A stretch of DNA of 64,000 nucleotides, taken from the NCBI RefSeq assembly GCF_014839805.1, contig NC_051142.1, positions 15,036,589 through 15,100,588 of the forward strand, given 5' to 3'. This document shows, one piece after another, positions 35,043 through 47,745 of this stretch. Numbering within the stretch: position 1 is the first letter of the stretch; each line of letters starts with the position of its first letter. The notes beneath the pieces were generated by a model. The model was given only the letters and a program-made list of their open reading frames with translations, was not told where the DNA came from and did no database searches. Made by a program: the position numbers and the translations under genes. Source of the stretch: Manduca sexta (Eukaryota; Arthropoda; Insecta; Lepidoptera; Sphingidae).

Positions 35043-37378
35043 TGGAGAGTAAATACTCTGTATTAATAAACGTTTCCTCTTTCCACTATTCTTAAATAAC
35101 AGAATAAATATATTCTTGTGTATGTGGATTATCTATTATAATTTATCTCTTTGTGTTGGACCTCATGTTTACTCTTATTGTGTGTAACATAAAATTATTT
35201 AATACACCTGTATCGGGAACAGAGATCCTATTCGCATATCGGACAAAAATTCTATCACTAATACGAAACTACATTAGTTCTGAATGCTATAAGCTCCTTT
35301 TTATTCAGGAAAAACCTTTTTCTTGCAGTCGTAGCCGTGGATAAGAACTAAAATACAAAATATATTCCAAAGATCTGCTATTTCTAAAGTTCAGGTACGA
35401 CGTTTAACATGTTTATTTACTAACACAAACACATTTGATCCAAACACCGAACAACGAAACTACCATAAAGAATCAGATGAATCGCAACAATACAATTCAT
35501 ACACGGCAAGCATAACCTAACCTCATTGATCTCAGATAAAGCCCGCACACAATGATACCATTGTGTCAATCGAGTGAATAATTCCATTGTTACACCCTTA
35601 TTCAATTAATCTGGGGTTCTACCGGTGTAGATGTTTTGTTTTCTCGTTATATTTGCTTCTTTGTAGGATTTAGTTTACGAAGGTCTTGTTTTGGAGTTGT
35701 ACGACTGAATTTAAAGAGGTCTTCTGCCTAAGAATTACTGTTTCTTAAACCATATGACAGTTGAAAAGCAACCACATAATGCCTATTTATTATATTACGT
35801 TTTGATATTATAATTCTCATTGTTTTCTTCATGGTGACGAGGATGGGGGGGGGGGGGGGGGGGTGATGTTCGAGATGTTAACGTTACAATATATAACAAA
35901 ATTTTGTATAATTGTAAAAAGTAATAGTGCTTATATTACAATCATAAGATGCTTACATATAAGGTACAAATTTGTAGCAGCCTGGAAAGATAGTATGTTA
36001 CCATTATAAAAAAGGAACATTATGTATTGTATTAGTACCTAATTTTATTCCACTATGAAATACTAAAATTATATCTATTTTATTCTTATTGAATTATTTA
36101 CTTTACTATCATAACAATTGTGATGTTTTATATAATAAAACTCCTCGTAATGTCAACTATAATTTTACCAACCCATCATCTTATTCAAGCATGTTTCTTC
36201 TAATTACTGACAGCGATCCCTCAAACCCTACTTCATTATGATTAACAAGGCTTATCTTATAAGATTTTTCCATTATGTCCGTATATTTATATATTTTCGC
36301 GGCTTCTATTTCTCTCTCACAATTATATCTCATAGACCACTAGTCGAGTTTTCTCTGCCCTTAGGGGTATCAAACCCGCCTTAAGATAGAACGTTTTTGG
36401 GGGTCAAAATATTAGCTTCGCTTTAATTAATTATATGAGTCTTATTGCGAATAAGTATAATACAATCATTGATTACAGAATCATGAATAAAGTTTGCCTG
36501 TTATGCTATATCAAATGTCATAGTTTTATTTATATTCAAATCGGATCATAATTATGTTTTTATGGTACATATTGCTGGTAGAAAAAGCCTTAGTAATTAA
36601 TTTGCCTTTTTTCTTGGCCAATTGGCGCAAACGAAGAGAAAAAATATTATTTGTGGGTCATAGTTGTATTAAGAATTGAACCTGTGTACTTTCGTTCCAG
36701 TCTATCCTGTTACATGTTGTGAGTCGAATGCCACGAAGGTTTTTTACCTTGGTATACAAAAACACGTCTAATATTCCGATTGCTTTATATCGCTTATAGC
36801 AGTTGATTTGGATCAAGAATGCTTTTATTCAAATTGTTGCTTAATCTGCATTCCGTAGCCATGAAGTAAATAGTCAATCCTTCTGATCTACTGGAGCAAA
36901 TAAATTTATATTTACTATAAAACGGACTTGTTTAAATTTAATAACCTAAATGTCTTCACCGCAAACATCTTACTTAAATGACAAAGTGTAAATCCAAATC
37001 AAGTAAGTCGTTCAATCGTTTAATCTTGGCGAAATTTTAATTGATTCCTTAAATAAACTCAATCCGAGGAAGCAATATTTCCGCGAGCTGTTCCGCAAAC
37101 TCACTTCCCATTTGGTATTTCCAAAGCCCATCTCCGGGACATCAATGGAGACATCAATAAAGGTAAACAATTTATATGACAATAGAAATAACTTCCAGGC
37201 GCTGTGTCCACATAATAGAAATGTGTTTGTATTGACTCTCAATACTTAGAGGAATTGAAGGGACATAATGTTTATAGCATTCTTGGATTGGATGTTTGTA
37301 TTTCAGACATACGTACTTGATTTTAGTACAGGTGTATTGTATTGGTGTTGTATAACAACAAACTGCTAATACTAACAC
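35043..37378. other. No gene recognised; contains a G19 run
   Basis: AT-rich unique sequence. 35845-35863 is 19 consecutive G, which could form a quadruplex and is also a place where assembly or polymerase slippage is likely. No supported coding frame. Confidence 0.45.
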
Positions 37379-37515
37379 GAAGGTATGCAGAGGCGCAACC
37401 AGGGTACCCAATTTTTGCCAAGTGTGTTCCGTGCCATGGTAGGGGGCGAGCGTATTGTCAAATCGGGCACAAATTTCAGACTCCAGGTTGATACTGAGCC
37501 GAAAAACCCAAATAG
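37379..37515 (-). mobile_element. SINE family 2 fragment
   Basis: 'gaaggtatgcagaggcgcaa', 'tgttccgtgccatggtaggg' and 'gactccaggttgatactgag' fall in the body of family 2 reversed. The tRNA head is absent. Confidence 0.78.
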
Positions 37516-37865
37516 TACCGAGAATATTTTATACTTTCTAGTATATAATATAGCGAGCAACTTTATCCGTAGTAAAAACCCACAACAAGCTTGTATAATT
37601 TTGTTTGGATATCAGTCAGATAACATGACTTGACTACCGAGAATTCATAATACACTGCGTCAGATTTGTTGCTATTTTCTAGGAAAATATAGGTACAGAG
37701 GCATAGTTCGAGAATACTATCTGAACTTGCCCAAGGAACTGTTCCACCTTGAAGAATATTTTAAGGGACAGTTGACCCAGTGTAAGGAAACATAGTAAGA
37801 TATTAATTAGCCGTTTAAAGTAATTGGCATTTAAGGCTATTACGATAAAAATATTTTTATGAAGA

Positions 37866-38033
37866 TATTTATGACACCTTTTGCTATAAACACATTGAGC
37901 TATTGACAGACCGAGGCGATGTCATTGACAAGTCGTATATGTCGATTAGTAAAATATTAGTGAAAATATTTCTGTAGCCAGTGATAATTATTTTTATTTT
38001 CATCAAAATCACTTCAGTTCCTAACACTATTAT
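37866..38033 (+). repeat. Dispersed repeat of unknown class, copy 2
   Basis: Second copy of the repeat at 28759-28920, with 'tatgacaccttttgctataa', 'ttgacagaccgaggc' and 'ctaacactatta'. Roughly three quarters of positions agree by eye. Confidence 0.75.
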
Positions 38034-38679
38034 TTATAAGATTTCCTGGCGATTACCAGTGGGTAAGCGACCAGTAAAAGTAATTCGAGTCTTATAAATA
38101 TTTATTTACCGCTAGCACACTTTAATCCTCAAACTTCCAAGACTAAGCCTTCACTGAAGGATGTAGTCCAGCGGTAGACGTCAAGCCCGCTCATAAGCTT
38201 ATGAGTGGCTTAAAAATTGAGTCCACTTTCAACGCGTAAGGCGGCAAAGCTGTTTAATGGAAGGGCGAGTTAGTTTATCGTCTAGTCGGATTCATGTTTC
38301 CGAAGTTGCACGGCTGACACTTTACTTCTCTACAGATACATACTAGAACAAATTCCTTGTGTTAAGAGCAGATAACAAAAATGTGTTTGTTTTTCTTCTT
38401 TAACTACAATTAAATGTAGTAACGGCTTGTTTAATAACTTCTGAGTAAATGCTACTTGTCGCATAAATGTATAAGCCAACTAATTACAAAAGTCACACTC
38501 TAATTTATGCTCCCAAATAAATGGTTATAAAATGAGGACTATCTTATAAAGTTTAATACGATAACTGTAATATAAAATGTATCTGAAACTTGTAAAATAG
38601 GCACATAAATTTGCAACTACCTTATTGTGTGGATTACTAGTTTATTAACATGTACTGTTCTTATTGGTTATTATTTACT
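38034..38679. other. No feature recognised
   Basis: Mostly AT-rich unique sequence; 38130-38330 is slightly GC-richer without open frames. Confidence 0.4.
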
Positions 38680-38691
38680 TCATGTCTAAAA

Positions 38692-38997
38692 TCATCTCAG
38701 CCACAGGAAGTCCACTGCTGAACAGAGGCCTCACCCAAGGATCTCCACGTCGACCTGTTGGAAGCGGCCTGCGTCGAACGACTTCCTACCACCTTAGCCA
38801 GGTCGTCCGTCCACCTTGTAGGCGGGCGTCCGACATTTCTCTTGCATGTACGTGGCCTCCACTCTAGAACCTTTCGACCCCAACGGCCATCGGTTCTTCG
38901 AGCTATATGCCCAGCCCACTGCCACTTCAACTTGCTAATCCTATATCATGTCTATATCATGTTATCTATATCATGTTATCCTATATCATGTTATATA
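38692..38997 (-). mobile_element. 5'-truncated RTE LINE insertion with target duplication
   Basis: The minus frame 38697-38930 reads KWQWAGHIARRTDGRWGRKV, then VGRPPTRWTDDLAKVVGS and VQQWTSCG: the RTE ORF2 C-terminus with few changes. The 12-base tcatgtctaaaa flanks the insert exactly (38680-38691 and 38998-39009). The LINE homology stops near 38943, and the rest up to 38997 is a short array of 'tatatcatgt' units resembling the target itself. Confidence 0.9.
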
Positions 38998-39009
38998 TCA
39001 TGTCTAAAA

Positions 39010-39359
39010 CTAAATCATATTCTGTTCAATTCTCTTCAATAAATCTGTTTTCACAGTATAGACAGGTCGGGTCGACCGGAGTAAGAACTGGATCAAAGAA
39101 AACATCGATAGCTATGCTATTAATGAAATTGCCTTATCCCAAAGAAACTAAGCCAATAGGGAAAGAATTTGGTTCAGTTTCAGTAGCTACTTGGATTTCT
39201 TTAAACCCTATCTAAAGTTATTCTATTAGAAATATAAATAGAAATAGTTTATTGAAAAAATAGACCTCCAGAGACTTAATCTTACTTAAAATAAATTTAA
39301 GTACAATTTAGCCGTTCAGTTATAATACAATTCATTCAATTGACAGAATAATTAGGTGC
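39010..39359. other. No feature recognised
   Basis: AT-rich unique sequence between two repeats. Confidence 0.4.
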
Positions 39360-39436
39360 AATTTAATCACGAGACGAGCTTGCTGCTCGCATGATGGTAA
39401 GCGATAAAACCGCCCATAAACAGAAGCAACACCATA
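39360..39436 (-). repeat. Dispersed repeat, family 3, fragment
   Basis: 'gagacgagcttgctgctcgc', 'atggtaagcgataaaaccgc' and 'ccataaacagaagcaacacc' are the reversed 3' half of family 3. Confidence 0.7.
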
Positions 39437-40212
39437 CAGAACTATCTACGTTGTGTGATTTTTTGGTTTTCAATCTTGTGAAGATATGGTGTAGTTCTAA
39501 GTTCTATACTTAGGAACGATTTGTAATGTGGATTATTTAGAAACCTTTGAAATGTATGTAATTAACCTTTGAGTCCAACACAGCAGTAGCTTGTCTATCA
39601 TATCAAAGGACAAAATAAGCCTAAGAATCGTAAATACTTACGTCTTTACTTCAGCTTAACAACCATGAGCTAAATTTATAATTATATTCTAGTGTTCTAA
39701 ATTCAATTCTTGGAAAACTTCTAATTAATCCCAACGGGCGATAAGTCATCCGATCCGTATTTGATAAAGTCTGTAACCGAGCACGATAAAATTGCTTTCA
39801 CGATAAATTTGTTACGACTATAGTTGGAGATGCCATAAACGGAACTTTTTTGTTTATAGCCAATGTTTATTGTACTGTTAAATTGTTCGTCCTTTGTTTC
39901 GTGTCTTTTATTAAGAGTATCACGCTATGTTTGTCTAGCGTAGACAGAAGCTACAACTGCTTATTGATTTTATTTTCTTGCACAGTAAGTTCTGTTATGA
40001 AGTATTTGGTATTGATTCCTATAGGAACATTGTTTTTTATACAAGCGCTCCTGACATGTATCTACCTACGATAATTTTGACAGCTGCACGAATGTTTTAA
40101 TTTCTCGTATACTGAGAGGAGGAGTTGAAAATAATTAATAGTTTTTGTGTTAGTAATGCTTAATTTTTGTGGCAAGCAGAGTACACTATGAGGTTACCTA
40201 TAGTTCCGGAGA
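39437..40212. other. No feature recognised
   Basis: AT-rich. A 74-codon frame (39850-40074) would be a hydrophobic peptide, but nothing supports it. Confidence 0.4.
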
Positions 40213-40318
40213 GGCTTCACCTTGAAGTACGAGCTGTTGTTTGTTATTCCACTCCACTCACCATCCTGAGACATAAGACGTTAAGCCTTATTATGTCCAG
40301 TAGTTACATTGGCTATAT
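40213..40318 (-). repeat. Dispersed repeat, family 3, 5' half
   Basis: 'caccatcctgagacataaga', 'cgttaagccttattatgtcc' and 'agtagttacattggc' are the reversed 5' half of the family, complementing the 3'-half fragment at 39360. Confidence 0.72.
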
Positions 40319-40653
40319 AATTATATCATAACAAAATTTTAGAATATGAATTCCCAACACATCTTTATTGTTGAATTTGATCGCGCGCGTCCTATTATTC
40401 AAAGTACAGCAACGTGTTCAAGTAGATTCCATTGTGTTTGAAACTGTATTGAGTGGCAATTATCGGGTACTTACGTGTCACGTTCCCTCGTGTAATTTTT
40501 TATAATATTTTGTTTTATTAAAATATGTATAATGAAGCTGCTCTCAGCCGTCTGAGTGACTCCAGGGCTGAATATTGGTTGTCACCAACCAACAACCTGA
40601 TTTCACTTCATCATTATCTACCTTAATATCGTTAATGTATTCTGAATTCTAAA

Positions 40654-40978
40654 GCGGCGATAGCCTAGTTGGTTGTGGAACGGACTGCCGAGACGATTGT
40701 CCACAGGTTCAAATCCTAAGGGCACACACCTCTGACTTTTCTAAAAAAATATGTGGGTATTCTTTGTGAATTATCGCTTGCTTTAACGGTGAAGGAAAAC
40801 ATCGTGAGGAAACCTGCATACCTGAGAAATTCTCTGTAGGAATTTTCGAGGGTGTGTGAAGTCTAACAATCCGCACTAGGCCAGCGTGGTGGACGAAGGC
40901 CTAATCCCTCTCAGTAGTAGAGGAGGCCCGTGCCCAACAGTGGGACAGTATATAATACAGGCATGATATTATTATTAA
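40654..40978 (+). mobile_element. tRNA-headed SINE, family 1, full-length
   Basis: gcggcgatagcctagttggt, caggttcaaatcctaagg, 'aaaacatcgtgaggaaacct', 'cactaggccagcgtggtgga' and the end 'tatataatacaggcatgata' with (tta)n. Close to the copy at 26731. Confidence 0.93.
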
Positions 40979-41875
40979 TATATATTTTGAATTGCAATGT
41001 TCACCATGAGGCACTGAGTTAATATTGAAGGTAGAAATAGACCGTGCGGTGATCTGGCTAGTCTTACTAGCAATCGCATAGCAGAAATCTCTCATTCAAT
41101 TAACCGGTCAACTGCTATTAGTTTGAAATATTTAATTTCTTTCAAAAAATCGACTTTATGAACAGTAAAATGAATAGCTTTTGTTCTGAATTTTATACGC
41201 TCGGCGATATTGAAGCTTGAAAAATATTCTTATTCATTCCTCTGGCATTATTATTGGCATCAGATGACCCATATTCTTCTCATTTGTTATTGAGCTATAA
41301 AAAAAGACTTTTTACTTTCTTTTTTACTTTCATCTACTGTCTGTCTTACCCAGTAAGGAAAAAATCATGTTACCCTACATTAATAATTATAGGTATAAAA
41401 GGAAAATGCTATAGGGTCATAAATTCCAAGCTAGCCTGAGGTAACGACCCATGGCACGTCATGATTTATACGAAGGCCATTGAGAGGGTTACTGTGTTTA
41501 CTGGAATTTGGAGATCGGATAAGTTTTTGTCTCGAAACCTCGGCATCTGGATACTTAATATGTGTACGGCGTTCAAAATTTATGCGATTTCTTGACTTCT
41601 AATTAATTTTATGAGAATGGCTAATTCCAGCAGTCGTTTTTAGAGATAAACAAACACGTGCATTATCTGATGGTGTGTTTACAAGGGTTATTATGGCATA
41701 AGGCGGCGCAGCAAAAAAGTAGGTCAACGCGCACTCTACCTACCAATAGAATCATAGATGACTTGCCGACCTTAAACTAAAAGAATAAGAAGAAACGGGT
41801 GTGTTATAGAGCTCCCGAAATTTCATTCGCCGTACGAAACGTTGATTTCCTTCATTTAAGTCTACGCTATGGGTC
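40979..41875. other. No feature recognised
   Basis: AT-rich. A 61-codon frame at 41254-41439 has no recognisable product. Confidence 0.4.
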
Positions 41876-42128
41876 ATGGCTGGCTCGGTGACCTAGTTGT
41901 ATTGCGTGTGCGGTACGTGATTGCTCTGAGGTTTCAGGTTCGAATCCTAAATCGGGAAAATTGACATTGGGTAATTTTGCGCAATCAGTCCGGAGTTCAG
42001 CATTGTGCCCAATATGCCTATACCCCCCCCCCCCCCCATCAAATCATGGAAGGGAACGGTCATGACGAAAAGTGGATGGCCTAGCTACACTTCTGCTTAA
42101 CCAAAAATAAAGGCGTAAACGGCGTTAT
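41876..42128 (+). mobile_element. tRNA-headed SINE, family 2, full-length
   Basis: Head 'ggctcggtgacctagttgta' (A box) and 'gctctgaggtttcaggttcg' continuing aatcc (B box), body with a run of 15 C (42023-42037) and 'tcatggaagggaac', end 'taaaggcgtaaacgg'. The C run replaces the usual 'ccccctatcac' stretch. Confidence 0.85.
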
Positions 42129-43124
42129 CGTAAATCCATATAAAGGTCATATTGTGACACACTAATAAATAGATGGATTATTTATTACGTAAAAAATTAT
42201 TTTCAAATTTCCCAACGATTTTCATTCCTAATATAGAAGCAAAATTTCATGCTTTCTGATCAAAAAATCACTCGCTTTATTAATATTTCAAGCACTTTGT
42301 ACTACAAAGATCAAAGGCATTAGATGTCATAAAATATAGAATGCTGATTGCTAGATTACGTTTAGTATTACTAATTTTGCAATATTCTAAATTGATTGAA
42401 ACAAATGACCGTGCCTTGAATCTATTCTAGGTATTTAAATTAGAAGTTTAATGAGATTTAGGATTTAATTTTGAACCGTTTTCGGCTAGTCCGATGTGTA
42501 ACGTCTAGTGACGCTTGTTAAAATGGCTTAACCATTTACTAGGAAATAAGGTCTTTTGTGAACGAGAATTTATCTGGCGAGGTATTACCGCTTATTATCT
42601 ATGTATGGTATTAGGATGTCGAGGCATTATTTTAATTTAGGGGATAATATACGAAGTTGCGAGAGTGTGCCTAGCTATAATTGTATTTAATATACCGCGC
42701 CGTTCGATGTTCTTCGTATAACTCTGTGTCACTTATTATGTATAGCTAGGTAAATCCATGAGCATTTAGTAGCTGATTGTCTTTGTTAATAAATGCACGT
42801 CCTTGTACTCCGTAAAACAGTTTTGTTTATCCCTGAGGCTACCTAGCAACACTTTGCAATACTTTGCCAGTTAAAAAGATATTGCTTTGTCACATCACCT
42901 TGCTACATCCTCCTTGTTAGGATTTTAATTTAATACAGCTATAAATATAACCCGAATATTTTATGTAATAATTATCATGAGAATATAGAGTCGGCGGTAC
43001 CTGAGCTGATTCTAGTTGGGGGCCTGCTTAATTTTTCAAATAATTGCCAACATGTTAAGGAACGATCTTTGATAATGATTAAGGTACACAGCTGCATAGA
43101 AGGGAAAAAAAGGATAGTAAAATA
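42129..43124. other. No feature recognised
   Basis: AT-rich unique sequence without supported frames or repeats. Confidence 0.4.
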
Positions 43125-43310
43125 TAATATTTATAATGATTTCTTATGTTTACGCGAATGTTAGACATTGAAATTAAACTAATTTGAGTCAGTCAGTCCC
43201 CCCCTGTGACCATGAAGGCTGCAAAGTCTTCGAAACGTCGGGAGAAAATAAAATACTAACACCGCGATAGAATCCGAAAATTAGTTTAATTTCAATATAA
43301 TATTTATTTA
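43125..43310 (+). repeat. Dispersed repeat with 'cgaaacgtcggg' motif, plus copy
   Basis: Contains 'ccatgaaggctgcaaagtct' and 'tcgaaacgtcgggagaaaat', bounded by 19-base inverted repeats attgaaattaaactaattt (43167-43185 and 43278-43296). The relative at 20590 is inverted. The motif recalls Penelope-like terminal repeats; the inverted ends would instead suit a MITE. Confidence 0.6.
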
Positions 43311-45283
43311 ATAAGGCATACACAAACAATAACAATATTTTATTGTGTACTATCTTTAATGGGAATTGGTGGCCCTGTCAATCCACAAGGCTTCCTTATT
43401 CGCGACTGATTACCACCACCGCAAACAAAACTGAAATTTAAAATAAATTAGTCGTACGTGTTGAAATTGTAACAAAATAATTATAACATGTACTAGTTAT
43501 AACTGGTTGTGTGCTGACTTGAGAATTAGTTGATATGAATTTTTAAAAATTCAGTGCGTTGTCGCAACTCAAGCTTTTGAGTATAATAGTTCACCTTTGT
43601 CCTGCTATATAAAAGATCGTAAAAGCCAAAAAATAGGTTTTGAAACATACGTAACATGAAGGTACTTACTATTCACAATCCCCTTGGGTAAGTTAGTTTA
43701 AGCGATGACCCCAGATGGGACAGATTAATTTGGAAAACGTCTATTCAAATGTAACGAAATGGTCTCCCTTCATTACCGGAGCGTCTTAGCGCTAAAGTAG
43801 GTCAGTATTTTTGTACAAGTGATCAATTTTCCATTGTTTATAAATTAGACATTTGAGGAAGATTGACGCGAGTTCCTATTGTTTTAAGGAATAAAATTCA
43901 TTGTTTCGCATCTGAATGATGGGATAAATAAGTTATTACATGAAAATAAAATTTAAATAATTCGATTTACATTATAATCTTAACAATAATATGCCCTAAG
44001 GCCTTGTTGTTCAGTCAAATGGAAAATAATATGTCCGATATCCTCCAACCACTTAAATTATAGCTTTCAATTCCATTTTAAAAAAATACAAGTTCAATTA
44101 AATACCAATTTATCTACATTTTTTAAGGCACGCAATGTTATCTTCCTAAAAATATGGAAAATTATTCATGAAGCGAAGTTTAATCAATCATTTACTTTTT
44201 CCTGTGAGTCGCAAGATCACTTTCTGTTGTAAAAATAATAAAGTAGGTTTTCCAATATTAACAATTTCGTTTCTAACAAAAATAATCAGTAATTTCTTTG
44301 GTTAAAGATGGTATCCGACTTTATACCAATTGTGTGGAGTTTTTATATTGCTTAAAAAAAATACTTTTTTTTTTATAATTTACTATAGTCAATTTTCATG
44401 TTATAAGGCAGCGCGACTGTCTGTTAAGTAGCAATTTTAGGCTAAACTGACTTCAAGAATTAAATATTATCTCACGCTTTTGATGAAGCATAAACAAAAC
44501 CTGAGAATTCGCGATAAGAATTTCGAAGGTGTGTAACCCTAACCAAGTCATTAGAAATGAATTACACACCTTTGAGACTAATTAATTTTAAAAGACTTGC
44601 TCTCGACGAATCACGTACGCCAATTCGCTATAAAAATTTCGCTATTATAAATTTATTGTCTTCTGACATCAGCTCTTATAGAAACGTATAAAACCTTGCA
44701 CAAAGGCTACGTCAGAACCTGTCAATTAGACAATATCCATCCTAACCCTACATCCGATTCCCGTTCCAAAAATCCCGCAAATCCACGCCCACGTTTAAAC
44801 CCCACACGAATGTACTACAAAGGAATGTACTTCAAAAAATCTTTTTTCACACTTTTTCCGCACTCGCTTGGTAACTAAATTTTCTGTGTTGGCTAGATCG
44901 TTAACAGGATAGAATATACGTCTTTTTTGTATTGATTAACTTAGATCCGCAGGTGAGAGCAAAATAATACAAACAAAACTTCCTTTCTATGTTTATTCAC
45001 AACGCATGGCCTACATCCGCCCGTGTATACGTAATGTACTGTACAGCAACTTACAAAGACGTTTATCTTAATATTTTACCGGAGTTCTTAATATTTTTTT
45101 ATATTAAATTTATAAAATTCGTCACTTTATAATTATACTTAATAGTGACGAATTAAGTAAGAACTAATCTATTGCAAATGCTTTGGTTAAACTTTTAAAA
45201 AGAACTGCCTTTGATGGCCAATTAAATAAATTATTATTGTTTTTCGCTCGTAAAAAGCTTTTCCTGCTACAAATTATCCTAAA
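43311..45283. other. No gene; small repeat remnants
   Basis: AT-rich. 44498-44550 ('gaatttcgaaggtgtgtaac') is a scrap of SINE family 1. 45116-45126 and 45144-45154 are an 11-bp inverted repeat (aattcgtcact). No coding signal. Confidence 0.45.
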
Positions 45284-45510
45284 ACAGTACAACCAGCGCC
45301 ATCTTTTAAAAATATGATTAAAAACCTCTATTACTTCCCATGAGAATTAATTACTGGGATAAGAAGTAGCTTATGAATCAATCCAGAACTCGGTCTCTTC
45401 GTTAAGTGTAATTCAAATCAATTCAATTCTTTCTGCGTTTACTTCTTACAAATATACAAACATCTAAACATTTTTGAACACTTTTGCATTCAGGTTGTAG
45501 TAAGTATTAT
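45284..45510 (+). repeat. Dispersed repeat, family 5, copy 2
   Basis: 'ccagcgccatcttttaaaaa', 'actgggataagaagtagctt' and 'aaacatctaaacattttt' parallel 33385-33575. Confidence 0.62.
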
Positions 45511-46194
45511 AAATGTTAGACAAAAAATTCTATTGAACAAAAAGTTCTTAATGGTGATTGAACGTTTTAAACGATATTTGCTTTAAATCTGAAGTGCAAC
45601 TTTGTAACAATATCAACTTTTCGAAAACCCAATACACTTACTACAGCATTTAAAGAGTGCAGCCGTGAGCCGACTTCCGTAGAACAAGAGTACTTAATCC
45701 CAATAATGGAGTGGCGTACTGTTCCTCCGCTCTCTGTGACCGGGCCACGGATATTGATTTTAATTTTGTCCCGTGTGTGCCGCGGCCCCGTTCTCGTTCT
45801 TCTTTTATACGAATGTTTTCGTTGTTTTTGTTTGTTTTTCATATCTAGTGATATGGCGTATAATGAAACTGGACACTAATGTTCCAAACTTCCGCATCTC
45901 TACTAAGAATTTACTATTACTGTTAATTTAAAAAAAACAGTTTTTTGTTGACTGCATTATAGCGAAACGACGCTGCCGCTGAATCTGGTCTCGCCTTTAG
46001 TGAATGACGATAACTTTATGAAGTCTAAAATGGAACATCCACACCAATTGTAAAATATCACTACGGTCAGACTACATCGTCGTCTAAATAGAAACTATGT
46101 AGTTATAGGTCGGTTTATATTCAGAACCGCCTAAAAGCCCAATGTGCGGAATCACGCCTAGCGGCAGCAGGCAGTTTGAGACAGCGCTGTGATT
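45511..46194. other. No gene recognised; GC-richer core
   Basis: 45650-45800 is GC-richer (gtgccgcggccccgttctcg, gaccgggccacgg). A minus frame of 91 codons (45567-45842) is Arg/Lys-rich at its N-terminus, but no domain is recognisable. Confidence 0.4.
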
Positions 46195-46310
46195 TAATAT
46201 CAGCCCTGTGTTATATAATATCCCACTGCTGGGCAGGGGCCTCCTCTACTACTGAGTGGGATTAGGCCTTAGTCCACTACCCTGGCCTAGTGCGGGTTGG
46301 TAGACCTTAT
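46195..46310 (-). mobile_element. SINE family 1, 3' fragment
   Basis: 'cagccctgtgttatataata', 'ggcctcctctactactgagt' and 'ggcctagtgcgggttggtag' are the reversed last third of family 1. 5'-truncated. Confidence 0.88.
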
Positions 46311-46754
46311 CTAGCAAATTAGGCTATGATTTCATTTAGCCAATTTCATAAAAATCTATGGACCTCTAAAATTCGTTTCAATTGAGGTTTGAATACAACA
46401 ATATCTGGCAGTATGCATGAAGCCTTATTTATCTAAGATATTCCTAGCAAAATAAAACGTAACATTCACCATATTTGTCTGCTACATATATGTTTGTATA
46501 TATCTCATAAAGCCATAAAAACAATACCATAAGGCCCCTTAACCTCATCAAATACGATTCTGCTGGTAACATAAAAATACCTTCACAGCACCCAATTTAG
46601 GAAAGGTGAATTTTATAATATCGGTAGCAGACATATTTGGGTCGCAGTCGAGTGCGTGAGACGAGGTTAGGGTTGCCAGGCGTCGGGTTACGGTCTCTGA
46701 TACGGTTTGGCTATTCATGAAAATATCTACGTTCAATAAAACAATATTTATTAC

Positions 46755-46850
46755 CAAATATGCCGGCGTAATTGTGTCGATTGGCGAAGTGGAGGATACT
46801 GTATCTTACCGTCAGTATAATGTTGTGGAGTCGCTTTACAGTTAGCATAG
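46755..46850. repeat. Dispersed repeat, family 4, short copy
   Basis: 'atgccggcgtaattgtgtcg', 'cttaccgtcag' and 'gagtcgctttac' match the second half of 60590-60850. Confidence 0.6.
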
Positions 46851-47555
46851 AGATCTATAAAAAAGTAATTTGTTGGCATATCACGTATAAATTACTTCAC
46901 TTTACTTCATTTTTATGGATGTTGTTATTTCGACTATAACCATATCATAAGTAATTGTTTGCTGTCAAAATCCAAATTTAATTTTACTGTATTTTTGGTA
47001 CTACAAATGATTAATGTTTTTAGATTTAAATTGGAAATAGGGCACAATATTTGGATAGAGCCTTATTTCAACAGCGCTATTATTTTGAAATCGTGAAAAA
47101 CCTACTTATTTCTCAGCTGCCTCGTCTTGTCCTTGCCTTGTCACTATAATATCCGGTTAAACTGGTCAGTATAGATTTCCCATTTTAAGATCTGGCAACC
47201 CTAGGCTCGGGGCTGGACTAAATATATAATGCGGTTTTTATTGAGCCTTACTTGCGACAAAAGAAAATTTATTATCTTACGAAAATGAAATATTTATGTA
47301 ACAAAGATTTAGTATGGACCTACGCCATGCCAAGATTTTTTATATACATACATATGTAGGTATATGTGTATAACTGATTAAGAGGCAAACAGGTCGCTTG
47401 TCTAATAGTAAGCGCTACGCATATATTGCCGCAGTCTAGAATTTAGAATTATGGCTTATTACATTACGCTCTTATCATTCCACGCATATAAAAAGTTCAC
47501 AAAATGAATTGCATAAAACAAGAATATATTCATATTTAATATCACATCCTCATCA
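46851..47555. other. No feature recognised
   Basis: AT-rich unique sequence. Confidence 0.4.
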
Positions 47556-47745
47556 ATCATTCAGGTCCTTTGTCCCCTAGATGGGGCTAAGGGTCATCCA
47601 CATTGACTTCATACCGCACGGTCTTGAGCTGCTTGCTTGATTTCGCTCCAAGTCTTCCCAACACTTTTCGCTTTGTCGATCGCAGTGCGCCAGGTTTGTT
47701 TAATACGGGCACGCTTACGCTTTCCTTGATAAATGTAAATCACAC
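47556..47745 (-). mobile_element. LINE ORF2 C-terminal fragment
   Basis: On the minus strand one frame reads GKRKRARIKQTWRTAIDKAK, then KTWSEIKQAAQDRAV before a stop. The 'W...I..E......G.TW.EI...A.DR..W' pattern is the extreme C-terminus of RTE-type LINE ORF2, here of a third family. 'ccttagccccatctagggga' following it is the usual 3' flank. Confidence 0.72.

Noticed and set aside
35845..35863. G19 run as telomeric or regulatory signal
   Set aside because: A single homopolymer, not a telomere repeat; possibly a sequencing artefact.
43600..43625. tatataaaag as a TATA promoter
   Set aside because: No initiator at the right distance and no GC-richer or coding sequence downstream.
45567..45842. 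Minus-strand 91-codon frame with Arg/Lys-rich start
   Set aside because: No recognisable family and the frame matches a compositional patch.
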